DNA from: Runella zeae DSM 19591
Lineage (GTDB): Bacteria > Bacteroidota > Bacteroidia > Cytophagales > Spirosomataceae
Length of the DNA stretch: 64,000 bases
Assembly (NCBI RefSeq): GCF_000423565.1
Contig: NZ_KE384038.1
Coordinates: forward strand, 62,001 to 126,000
Direction of reading: 5' to 3'
Below, one piece after another: positions 1-7,724 of the stretch. The stretch's first letter is position 1; the number at the start of each line of letters is the position of its first letter. A program made the translations under genes and the position numbers. The notes below the pieces were generated by a model. That model did no database searches and was not told where the DNA came from. It worked only from the letters and a program-made list of their open reading frames with translations.

Positions 1-314
1 TTTTCGATGATTCCGTGCGCTTTGGAAAGAGGCAAAAAAGTATCAGAAATATCCGTAGCCGTCACATTGAGGCCTTTTTCGTAAAAAAAATTAGCATCAA
101 ATCCATATCCATCTCCTACCGTAAGCCAGCTTTTGTGGGGTTCTAGCAGGGGAGTAGCAAGTTCATTGAGTCTTTGGTGCATCCATGACCCAATCGTCGG
201 ATTGATTTTCTGGGCTTTCCAATCAGAGATTGCTTTTTGCTGGGCCTCGGTGCCAGCATACACTTTCTCGTACCAGTTGGCATGAGCTTCGTGACTGAGG
301 TTTTCTGTACTCAT
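1..314 (-). CDS. Class I SAM-dependent methyltransferase, partial (N-terminal part)
   Basis: The reading frame starts at an ATG (minus strand, 312-314) and runs off the left edge, so only about 104 residues are visible. The translation contains a glycine-rich SAM-binding motif I (VGDGYGFDANF) followed by a second strand ending in an acidic residue (VTATDISD), the usual layout of a class I (Rossmann) methyltransferase. The substrate cannot be read from this fragment. It starts only 12 bp after the pheS stop codon on the same strand, so it is probably co-transcribed with pheS. The methyltransferase class is fairly sure; a specific function is not. Confidence 0.75.
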   Translation of the reverse strand, partial: MSTENLSHEAHANWYEKVYAGTEAQQKAISDWKAQKINPTIGSWMHQRLNELATPLLEPHKSWLTVGDGYGFDANFFYEKGLNVTATDISDTFLPLSKAHGIIE

Positions 315-326
315 TAATTGTTGCTA

Positions 327-1367
327 TTAAACACCCTCAAATTGTCGTAAGAAACGTACATCATTTTCGGAATAAAGACGTAAATCACGTACGCCATATC
401 GCAACTGAGCGATGCGCTCAATACCCATTCCGAAGGCAAAGCCAGTATACTCTTCGGGGTCAATGCCGCAGTTGGCCAGTACATTGGGGTCTACCATGCC
501 GCTACCGGCGATTTCGACCCAGCCGGTACCTTTGGAAAGGCGATAGGTTTCTTCGGTATCAGTACCCAACCAAATATCAATTTCGGCACTAGGCTCCGTA
601 AAAGGAAAGAACGAAGGACGAAGACGGATTTTGACGTCTTTATCAAACATCTCTTTAGAAAAATGATAAAGCGTGTCTTTCAGGTCTTTGAAACTTACGT
701 TTTTGTCAATATAAAGGCCTTCTACTTGATGAAAAAAGCAGTGAGCCCTAGCTGAGATAGCTTCATTGCGATATACTCTACCGGGCATTATGGCCCTGAT
801 AGGGGGCTTCTGGCGCTCCATCATCCGTATTTGAACATTGGATGTGTGAGTACGCAGGAGCATATCTTGAGTGGGGTCTTCGGCGTTTTTGGCCACAAAA
901 AAGGTGTCCTGCATTTCGCGAGCAGGGTGATTTTCGGGAAAATTAAGCGCCGTGAAATTATACCAATCGGATTCAATCTCTGGCCCGTCGGCTACGCTAA
1001 AGCCCATTCGCTCAAAAATTTCGATGATTTTGGCACGCGCTAAAGTGAGAGGATGAATGCTCCCGAGTTGATTGGGCGCAATCGGTAACGTAAGGTCTAC
1101 AGCGGGACCGCTGCTACCATTGTCGTTGGCTTCAAAGTCTGCTTGAAAAGCTAAAAAGCGGTCATTAGCAAAATTTTTGAGGGTGTTTAATTCTTGCCCT
1201 ACCGCGCGTCTATCTTCTTTTGGAATGTCTTTGAGGCCTTCAAAAAGGGCTTCTACTACACCTTTACGACCCACAAATCGTTGGCGGTATTGTTCTAATT
1301 GCTCTTTGTTGGTGACAGCAAATTGCTCAATTTCTTGGTATATGGCTTTGACGCGTTCGGTTAGCAT
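327..1367 (-). CDS. pheS: Phenylalanine-tRNA ligase alpha subunit
   Basis: This is the catalytic alpha subunit of the cytoplasmic (alpha-beta)2 enzyme that charges tRNA-Phe with phenylalanine. Its 346 residues match the usual bacterial PheS length. Visible features are an N-terminal coiled-coil tRNA-binding arm (about residues 1-85), the class II motif 2 region GRVYRNEAISARAHCFFHQ (about 196-214), and the C-terminal motif 3 GFAFGMGIERIAQLRYGV (about 311-328). pheT is not in the window; in many Bacteroidota pheS and pheT are separated. The methyltransferase gene follows closely on the same strand. Identification is firm. Confidence 0.97.
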   Translation of the reverse strand: MLTERVKAIYQEIEQFAVTNKEQLEQYRQRFVGRKGVVEALFEGLKDIPKEDRRAVGQELNTLKNFANDRFLAFQADFEANDNGSSGPAVDLTLPIAPNQLGSIHPLTLARAKIIEIFERMGFSVADGPEIESDWYNFTALNFPENHPAREMQDTFFVAKNAEDPTQDMLLRTHTSNVQIRMMERQKPPIRAIMPGRVYRNEAISARAHCFFHQVEGLYIDKNVSFKDLKDTLYHFSKEMFDKDVKIRLRPSFFPFTEPSAEIDIWLGTDTEETYRLSKGTGWVEIAGSGMVDPNVLANCGIDPEEYTGFAFGMGIERIAQLRYGVRDLRLYSENDVRFLRQFEGV

Positions 1368-1395
1368 TGGTTTGAGTTAATCGGTTTCTGTAAGA

Positions 1396-1437
1396 AAGCA
1401 CTCCATTGCTGAGCTTTATGCTAACAACGGAGTGCTT
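1396..1437 (-). terminator. Hairpin downstream of the amidohydrolase gene
   Basis: AAGCACTCC and GGAGTGCTT pair, and the stem extends through a mismatch to TTG/CAA. On the minus strand it is followed by a weak T-rich stretch. It lies between the stop codon of the amidohydrolase and the start of pheS, so it probably ends the amidohydrolase transcript. Confidence 0.5.
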
Positions 1438-1482
1438 GGTTGTTGCTACAAAGTTAAGAATTCTTCCTAACTTCTGGGCGTT

Positions 1483-3096
1483 CTAATTGCTTCCAGATAC
1501 TTTTCCAGTCTTAGTAGGCATTCCTGGCTGGGTGATTTCAAAGTTTTCTTGTTTTTTAGCTTCTGCTACGATTTTACGTACATCGGCCAAAAGCTTTTTG
1601 GCGTCATAAACGATACCATCCTTAACGGTGTATTTTACCCCGCCTACTCTTACTACTTCATTTTTGTCGTTGAGACGAATAGCCCCTGTACCATACAAAA
1701 CTTTAAGGTTTGCAAGGGGGTTTTCTTCGGTAATCACAAAATCAGCTAATTTACCCACTTCTACTGACCCAATTTCTTTGTCCATTCCCAGGGCTTCGGC
1801 GCCTTTGAGCGTAGCGGCGCGAATGACTTCCATTGGATGAAAACCCGCTTCGCGAAGAAGCTCTAGCTCACGAATATAGGCAAAGCCGTATAATTGATAA
1901 ATAAAACCTGAATCCGAACCTGCCGTCACCCGTCCTCCTCTATTTTTGTATTCGTTGATAAAACTCATCCAAAGGCGATAGTTTTCTTTCCAAGCTACTT
2001 CTTGCTCCGTGCCCCAATTGTGCCAGTAAGAGCCATGAGAAATACGACTTGGGCCATAAAACCGCCAAAGCGAAGGCAGGGTATATTCGTCGTGCCATTC
2101 GGCGCGGCGAGCTAGCATTAGTTCGCGGTTGGCTTCATAAATATTGAAAGTGGGGTCAATCGTAAAATCAAGTTTTATCATGTCGTTCATTACCTGATTC
2201 CACTTGTCCGAATAAGGCTTGGCGGCTTGTTTCCACAATTTGCCAGCTTCCTCAAAGCGATTTTGCTCATTGTTGTAATTATAGTCGGTGGGGTAATTTT
2301 GGAGGGTTTTGTCGTCAAAAAGTGCTTCAGGAAGTCCATACCAGTGTTCCATACTCGTCAGTCCTGCTTGAGCAGTAGCGAGGGCATTCATCCGTCCTAC
2401 TTCTGTTTGGGCGTGGTGAGCGGCTGAGCCTAGACCCAGTTTTTTGTTTTCTTCGAGGGCTGCTTTAAATACATTGGGTTCTGCACCAAAAAATTTGATT
2501 CCGTCGGCACCTTTTTGGGCGTTTTGTCGTACCCATTCGCGGGCTTGTTCGGGAGTGCTAATAAAATCTTTGGCTCCTTGTCCAAATACCGTGTAAGCTT
2601 TGATGCGTGGCGCTGTGATAAGGTTTTTAGCACTTTTTTCTTTTTGGTCAAGTACCCAATCTAGGCCATTTCCGCAAGCTGGATCACGTACGGTAGTCAC
2701 TCCGTGTGCCATCCAAAGTTTAAAAACATATTCGGCATTGGCTCCTTGCTGTACTCCGCCAATGTGACCGTGCATATCTACAAATCCGGGCATAAGGTAC
2801 ATGCCTTGGCAATTGAGTTCTTTATCGCCGGCATTGGCTTTAATGCCATTTTTAGGATCAGCTGGCACACCCGGATAGCCCGCTTGGCGAATCTGTACGA
2901 TGCGGTTTTTTTCGACTAAAATATCCATTGGCCCGATTGGGGGGGAGCCAGTACTATTGATGATAGTGACCCCTCTAATGATGAGTCGATTGTGCGGCCC
3001 ATCGCCTTCTGCGCGATTTGGAGCTTTTTGAATTTGGGCTGATAGATAAAGAGATTGTAGTAAAAAAAGAGATAAGAAAAGTAACGATTTTTTCAT
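1483..3096 (-). CDS. Secreted metal-dependent amidohydrolase (imidazolonepropionase-like)
   Basis: The 537-residue protein has an N-terminal Sec signal peptide (MKKSLLFLSLFLLQSLYLSAQ). It has the amidohydrolase-superfamily TIM-barrel pattern: an HxH metal motif after the first strand (GFVDMHGHIGG, about residue 105), a central histidine region (GSAAHHAQTE, about 225) and a late GSDSGF aspartate motif (about 395). A C-terminal return to the small beta-sandwich domain is seen at GKLADFVI. Members act on cyclic amides, dipeptides or related C-N bonds; the substrate cannot be told here. It is monocistronic, with a hairpin upstream (3167-3202) and another downstream. Family is sure, substrate unknown. 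Confidence 0.85.
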   Translation of the reverse strand: MKKSLLFLSLFLLQSLYLSAQIQKAPNRAEGDGPHNRLIIRGVTIINSTGSPPIGPMDILVEKNRIVQIRQAGYPGVPADPKNGIKANAGDKELNCQGMYLMPGFVDMHGHIGGVQQGANAEYVFKLWMAHGVTTVRDPACGNGLDWVLDQKEKSAKNLITAPRIKAYTVFGQGAKDFISTPEQAREWVRQNAQKGADGIKFFGAEPNVFKAALEENKKLGLGSAAHHAQTEVGRMNALATAQAGLTSMEHWYGLPEALFDDKTLQNYPTDYNYNNEQNRFEEAGKLWKQAAKPYSDKWNQVMNDMIKLDFTIDPTFNIYEANRELMLARRAEWHDEYTLPSLWRFYGPSRISHGSYWHNWGTEQEVAWKENYRLWMSFINEYKNRGGRVTAGSDSGFIYQLYGFAYIRELELLREAGFHPMEVIRAATLKGAEALGMDKEIGSVEVGKLADFVITEENPLANLKVLYGTGAIRLNDKNEVVRVGGVKYTVKDGIVYDAKKLLADVRKIVAEAKKQENFEITQPGMPTKTGKVSGSN

Positions 3097-3166
3097 ACGA
3101 AGCTAGGTGTTTGGTGATGAGAGGGAATCTATCTCAAATTTAAGGAAGATTAGATATATTTTTCAT

Positions 3167-3202
3167 AAAAAAGGCGAATACCTTGTAGGTATTCGCCTTT
3201 TT
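3167..3202 (-). terminator. Rho-independent terminator of the hibernation-factor gene
   Basis: A perfect hairpin (AAGGCGAATACC / GGTATTCGCCTT) with loop TTGTA is flanked by A and T runs, so it can work on both strands. It lies 15 bp past the stop codon of the raiA/hpf-like gene and upstream of the amidohydrolase start, separating these two units. Confidence 0.9.
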
Positions 3203-3217
3203 TAGTGGTAGTTTATT

Positions 3218-3592
3218 CTAGATTTCGTCAATTTCAATCTCTTCTTCTACCTCGCCATTATTGGTGACGCCCCTTATTGTTTGATTTTCTACGCCTTGGC
3301 GTTTCGCTTTGTATTTTTTGAGTTGGATTTTCAATGCTTCTACTGCCGAGTCGGTGGCTTCTTCAAATGAAGTAGCGTTTTCTTTTACAAACAACTCCGC
3401 ATTAGGAACTTTGATTTTGACTTCTAAAATTTTATTCTTGATTTTACTACTTTCACTTTTATCTAATCGGAGAAATACTTCCCCACTGGTTATTCGGTCA
3501 TAAAATGTCTCAAGTTTCTCAAGTTTTTTCTGAATAAAAGCGAGCAGTTTCGGATCTGCGTCGAAGTGGATTGCGTGCATTTGCAGTCTCAT
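3218..3592 (-). CDS. raiA: Ribosome hibernation-promoting factor, HPF/RaiA (YfiA) family
   Basis: The 124-residue protein belongs to the small ribosome-binding family that occupies the 30S decoding region and inactivates ribosomes in stationary phase. The N-terminal pattern MQMHAIHFDADPKLLAFIQKK and the segment KSESSKIKNKILEVKIKVP followed by FEEATDSAVEALKIQLKKYKAKR are typical of the family's beta-alpha-beta fold. It is slightly longer than E. coli RaiA/HPF but lacks the roughly 60-residue dimerisation domain of long HPF; the extra residues form an acidic tail ending EEEIEIDEI. It is a single-gene unit with its own terminator. The family call is firm; the choice between the symbols hpf and raiA is arbitrary. 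Confidence 0.9.
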   Translation of the reverse strand: MRLQMHAIHFDADPKLLAFIQKKLEKLETFYDRITSGEVFLRLDKSESSKIKNKILEVKIKVPNAELFVKENATSFEEATDSAVEALKIQLKKYKAKRQGVENQTIRGVTNNGEVEEEIEIDEI

Positions 3593-3652
3593 AATTACGC
3601 ACAGTTTTAGTTAAACATTGATTTGCAACCGTATTTGTGACATCAAAAAGGG

Positions 3653-3685
3653 AAAAATAGCGGCCTGTCAAAATCAGACCGCTAT
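3653..3685 (-). terminator. Terminator downstream of kduI
   Basis: ATAGCGG...CCGCTAT forms an 11-bp stem with one G-T wobble and a 7-nt loop, followed on the minus strand by TTTTTCCCTTTTT. It is about 95 bp past the kduI stop codon. Confidence 0.8.
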
Positions 3686-3778
3686 CTCAAAATGTGAAGA
3701 TCACCTTCAACGATTGTAAATCTAAACTGTGTCTTTTTTTTTAGAAAATCAAGTATTAGAGTCAGTTTTTTTGAAAAA

Positions 3779-4615
3779 TTACTTTAATTCATTCATAGTC
3801 AGGAAGTCCATATCCGTAAAACTATAGTTCTCTCCTGCCATGGCCCACAAAAACGAATAACTGGTAGTTCCGGCACCTGAGTGAATCGACCAAGGAGGCG
3901 AAATGATAGCTTGTTCGTTGGCAACTACGATATGACGTGTCTCTTCTGGCGCTCCCATAAAATGGAAGATACGCTGGTCTTCATCCATGTCAAAATACAC
4001 ATAAATTTCAGAACGGCGATCGTGTACGTGGGGAGGCATGGTGTTCCAGACGCTGCTATATTTCATGGCAGTCATTCCCATTACCAACTGACAGCTTTCG
4101 AGCCCGTCGGCATGAATGTACTTATATATGGTGCGGGTGTTGGCATTTTCGGGTGTTCCCATATCAACAGGCATAGCATCAGCGGCTTTCAATAGGGCCG
4201 TAGGCACGTTTCGATGGGCAGGTGTCGAGATAAGGATGAATTTTGCCGGAAACTCTGCATCTAAGCTTTTGAAAGAAACAGTTTTGTTGCCTTTTCCAAT
4301 GTACAAACAATCTCGCTTTTGGAGAGTGTACAGTTCTTCGCCTACCATTACAAAGCCGTCCCCCCCTACGTTGAGTATACCTAGCTCGCGTCGTTCTAAG
4401 AAATAGTCTGATTTCAGTTCTTCATAAACGGGGAGTTTGTGCAATTGGCCCACGGGTTTGATACCTCCCACGATCATGCGATCATAATGTGAATATACAA
4501 AGTGAAACTGGTCAGGAACGAAAAGCTTTTCCATCAAAAATTCTTCCCTGATACGGTGGGTATCATAACTTTTGAAATCCGTAGGATTGGTAGCGTGCCG
4601 AACTTGAATGTGCAT
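3779..4615 (-). CDS. kduI: 5-dehydro-4-deoxy-D-glucuronate isomerase
   Basis: KduI isomerises 5-keto-4-deoxyuronate (from unsaturated uronates of pectin or glycosaminoglycans) to 2,5-diketo-3-deoxygluconate in the cytoplasm. The length of 278 residues equals that of the E. coli enzyme. The zinc site of this cupin-fold family is visible as PPHVHDRRSEIYVYFD (two His and a Glu, about residues 195-210), with the fourth ligand at PPWSIHSGAG (about 242-251). The next enzyme, KduD, is not encoded nearby. kduI lies about 18 kb from the start of the uronate operon at 22.7 kb and on the same strand, so it seems to be a separate unit of the same pathway. Confidence 0.95.
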   Translation of the reverse strand: MHIQVRHATNPTDFKSYDTHRIREEFLMEKLFVPDQFHFVYSHYDRMIVGGIKPVGQLHKLPVYEELKSDYFLERRELGILNVGGDGFVMVGEELYTLQKRDCLYIGKGNKTVSFKSLDAEFPAKFILISTPAHRNVPTALLKAADAMPVDMGTPENANTRTIYKYIHADGLESCQLVMGMTAMKYSSVWNTMPPHVHDRRSEIYVYFDMDEDQRIFHFMGAPEETRHIVVANEQAIISPPWSIHSGAGTTSYSFLWAMAGENYSFTDMDFLTMNELK

Positions 4616-4692
4616 TGGAATGATGATTTAAGAGTTGGTATCAAGGGGATGATAAAAACATAATGGTGATATATCCCTTTAATTCATAACAT

Positions 4693-5754
4693 TTATTTCA
4701 ATATAGGTGCTAGAGCAGCATTGTTTTGGTCGAGCCAAAGCGTAATATCCTCCACAATTTGCCGAACACCAATCTGCGGCGACCAACCCGTAAGGCGAGT
4801 CACTTTGCTATTGTCGGTAATGTAAAGGCGAATATCAGCAGTCCGAGTTTCTGGGACTTGCTTAATAGGAATCGTTTTTCCAGTTACTTCTTGGCAGATT
4901 TTTGTTAATTCTTGAAGAGAAGTGCTGCTTTCCACCCCTCCACCTGCATTCAAAATCTCCCCGTTTACTTGGTCTAGGTTATGAAGTTGCCAATCGATAA
5001 GGCGGTATAGGTCAGCAATATGAAGCATATCGCGGGTTTGTTTGCCAGTGCCACCGTATCCAAAATACCCCAATTGCTGCTCCCAGTAGTGTTTAGCTAT
5101 CCAGAGTACCATCACGCCTTGATCTACTTTGCCCATTTGCCACGGGCCTGTAATCACTCCGCAGCGATTGACTACTGTACGTAAGCCATAAAACTCATTG
5201 TACTCTTGAATCAACAGCTCTGAGGCGAGTTTGGTAGTTCCGTAGAGCGAGCGAGCGCCGTCGAGTGGAAAGGCTTCTGAGATGCCTTTGGACGATACAC
5301 CTGTTACAGGCTGCTCATCAGTAAGGGCAAAGCGGGTATCTGTTTCTACGAAATTGAGCGTTTCGATGGTTTTGATTGGATACACGCGGCTGGTAGATAA
5401 AAAGATAAAATCAGCGCGGTGTTTGAGAGCATAGTTGAGGCAATTGACCGTTCCAAAAAGATTGGTATTAATGAGATAGTCAGGTGTGCCGTCTAATCCT
5501 GCCAAAACGGAAGGCTCAGCCGATGCCTCAATGATTTTATCAACTTTAGGGAGAGAATCAAAGTCTTCTTTGTTACGGATATCACCATGCACAAAATTGA
5601 TTCCGAGCTGCATAAGCCTGCTGACATTTAGCTCTGAACCTTTACGTTTGAGATTGTCTAAACAAAAAATCTCGTAGGTGGGATAATTGGTTTTGAGAGC
5701 AATAGCTAATGAGGAGCCTACAAAGCCGGCTCCACCGGTAATAAGAATTTTCAT
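4693..5754 (-). CDS. NAD-dependent epimerase/dehydratase (extended SDR)
   Basis: The 353-residue protein has the N-terminal Rossmann motif GGAGFVGSS (residues 7-15), the strand-2 acidic residue (CLDNL), a catalytic YxxxK (YGTTK, about 170-174) with the upstream Ser/Thr (LSTSRVYP), and a C-terminal sugar-nucleotide substrate domain. The pattern after the catalytic Tyr (NRCGVITGPWQMGKVDQGV) resembles CDP-paratose 2-epimerase and other NDP-sugar epimerases; the exact sugar is uncertain. The start lies 6 bp from the kup stop codon, so it is the last gene of a kup-kup-SDR operon, an unexpected partner for potassium transporters. Confidence 0.85.
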   Translation of the reverse strand: MKILITGGAGFVGSSLAIALKTNYPTYEIFCLDNLKRKGSELNVSRLMQLGINFVHGDIRNKEDFDSLPKVDKIIEASAEPSVLAGLDGTPDYLINTNLFGTVNCLNYALKHRADFIFLSTSRVYPIKTIETLNFVETDTRFALTDEQPVTGVSSKGISEAFPLDGARSLYGTTKLASELLIQEYNEFYGLRTVVNRCGVITGPWQMGKVDQGVMVLWIAKHYWEQQLGYFGYGGTGKQTRDMLHIADLYRLIDWQLHNLDQVNGEILNAGGGVESSTSLQELTKICQEVTGKTIPIKQVPETRTADIRLYITDNSKVTRLTGWSPQIGVRQIVEDITLWLDQNNAALAPILK

Positions 5755-5760
5755 GGAATA

Positions 5761-7713
5761 TTAATTATATCTTCTTTTAAGAACAACATTTTCGGCGGGC
5801 TGAATCAAGAGGGGTACTTTCTCAATTTTAACAGCACTAGCATCCAACCCAAACCATTTATCTTCGCTTGTTGTAAACTGCTTGATAAAGAAATAAGACT
5901 GCATGATGATTTGCTCGAACAAAGGTAATTCGTTTTCGTAAGATAAAAACTTTTCGAGTACTACAAATCGGAAATCGCCTACCACGTTTTGTTTACCGAG
6001 CGATTCGTAGCGGCTTGTAATATCTACCTCTTTGTTTTTGACCATTTCTTCAATCACTTTACGGAGATAAAGATTGATTTTTTGTTCGACACGGAAGCCT
6101 AAATAAAAGTTGACTTTGATGACATCATCTGGTTCGAGTACATTTACTTTATATTCCATAGCATACGGGTCGTCGGTGGTATCAACGTGCACAAACCAAT
6201 ATACATCAGCGCGTTTGGGGCGTTTTTGGAAGATGGAGTAAATCACCTTGGATTCGATTTCGCTAACTCTTGAGGCATTAGACATAAACACCAAATGAGT
6301 AGTATACTTAGGGATAGAATTGTCGCGACTGAGTTCTTTGAGAGGCTCCAAATATTTATCTAATTTGACATATTCGGTCAATTGTTGTTTGATATGAGAA
6401 GCATTGTACCAAATAATCATGAGTGTCACAATGGCTCCGCCAATAATCAACGATACCCACCCGCCATGGGTAAATTTAATAAGATTGGCTACTAAAAATG
6501 ACAATTCTATGGCCAAATAAACCACTATAAACAACACAATTCCCCAAGGATAGTAGCGCTTGGCATACAAATAATACGACATCAGTAGGGTAGTCATGAG
6601 CATGGTAAGCGTAATAGCCAAGCCATAGGCTGCTTCCATATGGGAAGATTCTTTGAAGTAAAGAACGACCCCAATACAACCTAGCCACAGCAGCCAATTG
6701 ACGCTCGGTACATACAGCTGTCCTTTTTGTAAGCTAGGATAGCGAAGCCGTACTTTGGGCCAAAAGTTGAGACGAATCGCTTCACTCACCAACGTAAACG
6801 AGCCTGTAATCAGGGCTTGACTAGCAATAATAGCCGCAAGAGTTGCAATGGCGATTCCTGGCAATAAAAACCAATCAGGCATCAAATCATAGAAAGGATT
6901 GCGGCTCCCTAGGGGCTGCCCTACTAAGGTGAGTAGATAAGCACCTTGACCCAAATAATTGAGAAAAAGGGCAGATTTGACAAATATCCAACTTACGCGA
7001 ATATTGCCTCTACCACAGTGGCCAAGGTCAGAATAAAGGGCTTCGGCTCCCGTAGTACACAAAAATACCGCCCCTAAAATCCAAAATCCTTCGGGATATT
7101 CGAACAATAGCCAATAACCATAATAGGGATTGAAACACTTGAGGATTTGGGGAGCATCGTCGATGTGGCTTAGGCCCAAAATTGCCAACATCAAAAACCA
7201 TAAAAGCATAATAGGCCCGAAAGCTCGCCCAACGGCGCTTGTTCCGAAGGCTTGTATGAGAAAAAGCCCTGATAAAATAGCAATGACAATGGGAATGGTC
7301 TTGAGGTCAGGATAAATAATCTGCAAACCTTCTACTGCCGACGAAACTGAGATAGGGGGGGTAATGATACCATCGGCCAATAAAGCCGCACCTCCAATCA
7401 TAGCAGGAATAGTAATCCACTTGGCATGGCGGCGCACCAAAGCATACAATGCAAAAATCCCACCTTCGCCGCGGTTGTCGGCTCGTAAAATAAGAATGAC
7501 GTACTTGAGGGTAGTTTGTAAGGTAAGTGTCCAAAATACCAACGACAAAGCTCCTAAGATTTCGTTTTCGATGATAGGCTTCGTAGTACCGGTGACGGCT
7601 TTCATCACATAGAGCGGAGAGGTGCCAATATCTCCATAGATGATTCCTAAGGCAATCAATAAACCTGCCGCCGACACTTTGTTGGTAGGGGCGTGATGGG
7701 CATTATTTTCCAT
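5761..7713 (-). CDS. kup: Kup-family potassium uptake protein (second copy in the tandem)
   Basis: An inner-membrane K+/H+ symporter of 650 residues. The family signature GIIYGDIGTSPLYVMKAV lies in the first membrane segment (about residues 18-35), with RADNRGEGGIFAL and the long run of about 12 hydrophobic segments up to about residue 440. A soluble C-terminal region follows (EFSRD... KKEVDITSRYESLGK). It is closely similar along its full length to the upstream copy at 7725-9668 and separated from it by 11 bp, so the two arose by tandem duplication and are co-transcribed. Identification is firm; whether the copies differ in affinity cannot be told. Confidence 0.95.
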   Translation of the reverse strand: MENNAHHAPTNKVSAAGLLIALGIIYGDIGTSPLYVMKAVTGTTKPIIENEILGALSLVFWTLTLQTTLKYVILILRADNRGEGGIFALYALVRRHAKWITIPAMIGGAALLADGIITPPISVSSAVEGLQIIYPDLKTIPIVIAILSGLFLIQAFGTSAVGRAFGPIMLLWFLMLAILGLSHIDDAPQILKCFNPYYGYWLLFEYPEGFWILGAVFLCTTGAEALYSDLGHCGRGNIRVSWIFVKSALFLNYLGQGAYLLTLVGQPLGSRNPFYDLMPDWFLLPGIAIATLAAIIASQALITGSFTLVSEAIRLNFWPKVRLRYPSLQKGQLYVPSVNWLLWLGCIGVVLYFKESSHMEAAYGLAITLTMLMTTLLMSYYLYAKRYYPWGIVLFIVVYLAIELSFLVANLIKFTHGGWVSLIIGGAIVTLMIIWYNASHIKQQLTEYVKLDKYLEPLKELSRDNSIPKYTTHLVFMSNASRVSEIESKVIYSIFQKRPKRADVYWFVHVDTTDDPYAMEYKVNVLEPDDVIKVNFYLGFRVEQKINLYLRKVIEEMVKNKEVDITSRYESLGKQNVVGDFRFVVLEKFLSYENELPLFEQIIMQSYFFIKQFTTSEDKWFGLDASAVKIEKVPLLIQPAENVVLKRRYN

Positions 7714-7724
7714 GAATTTAAAAT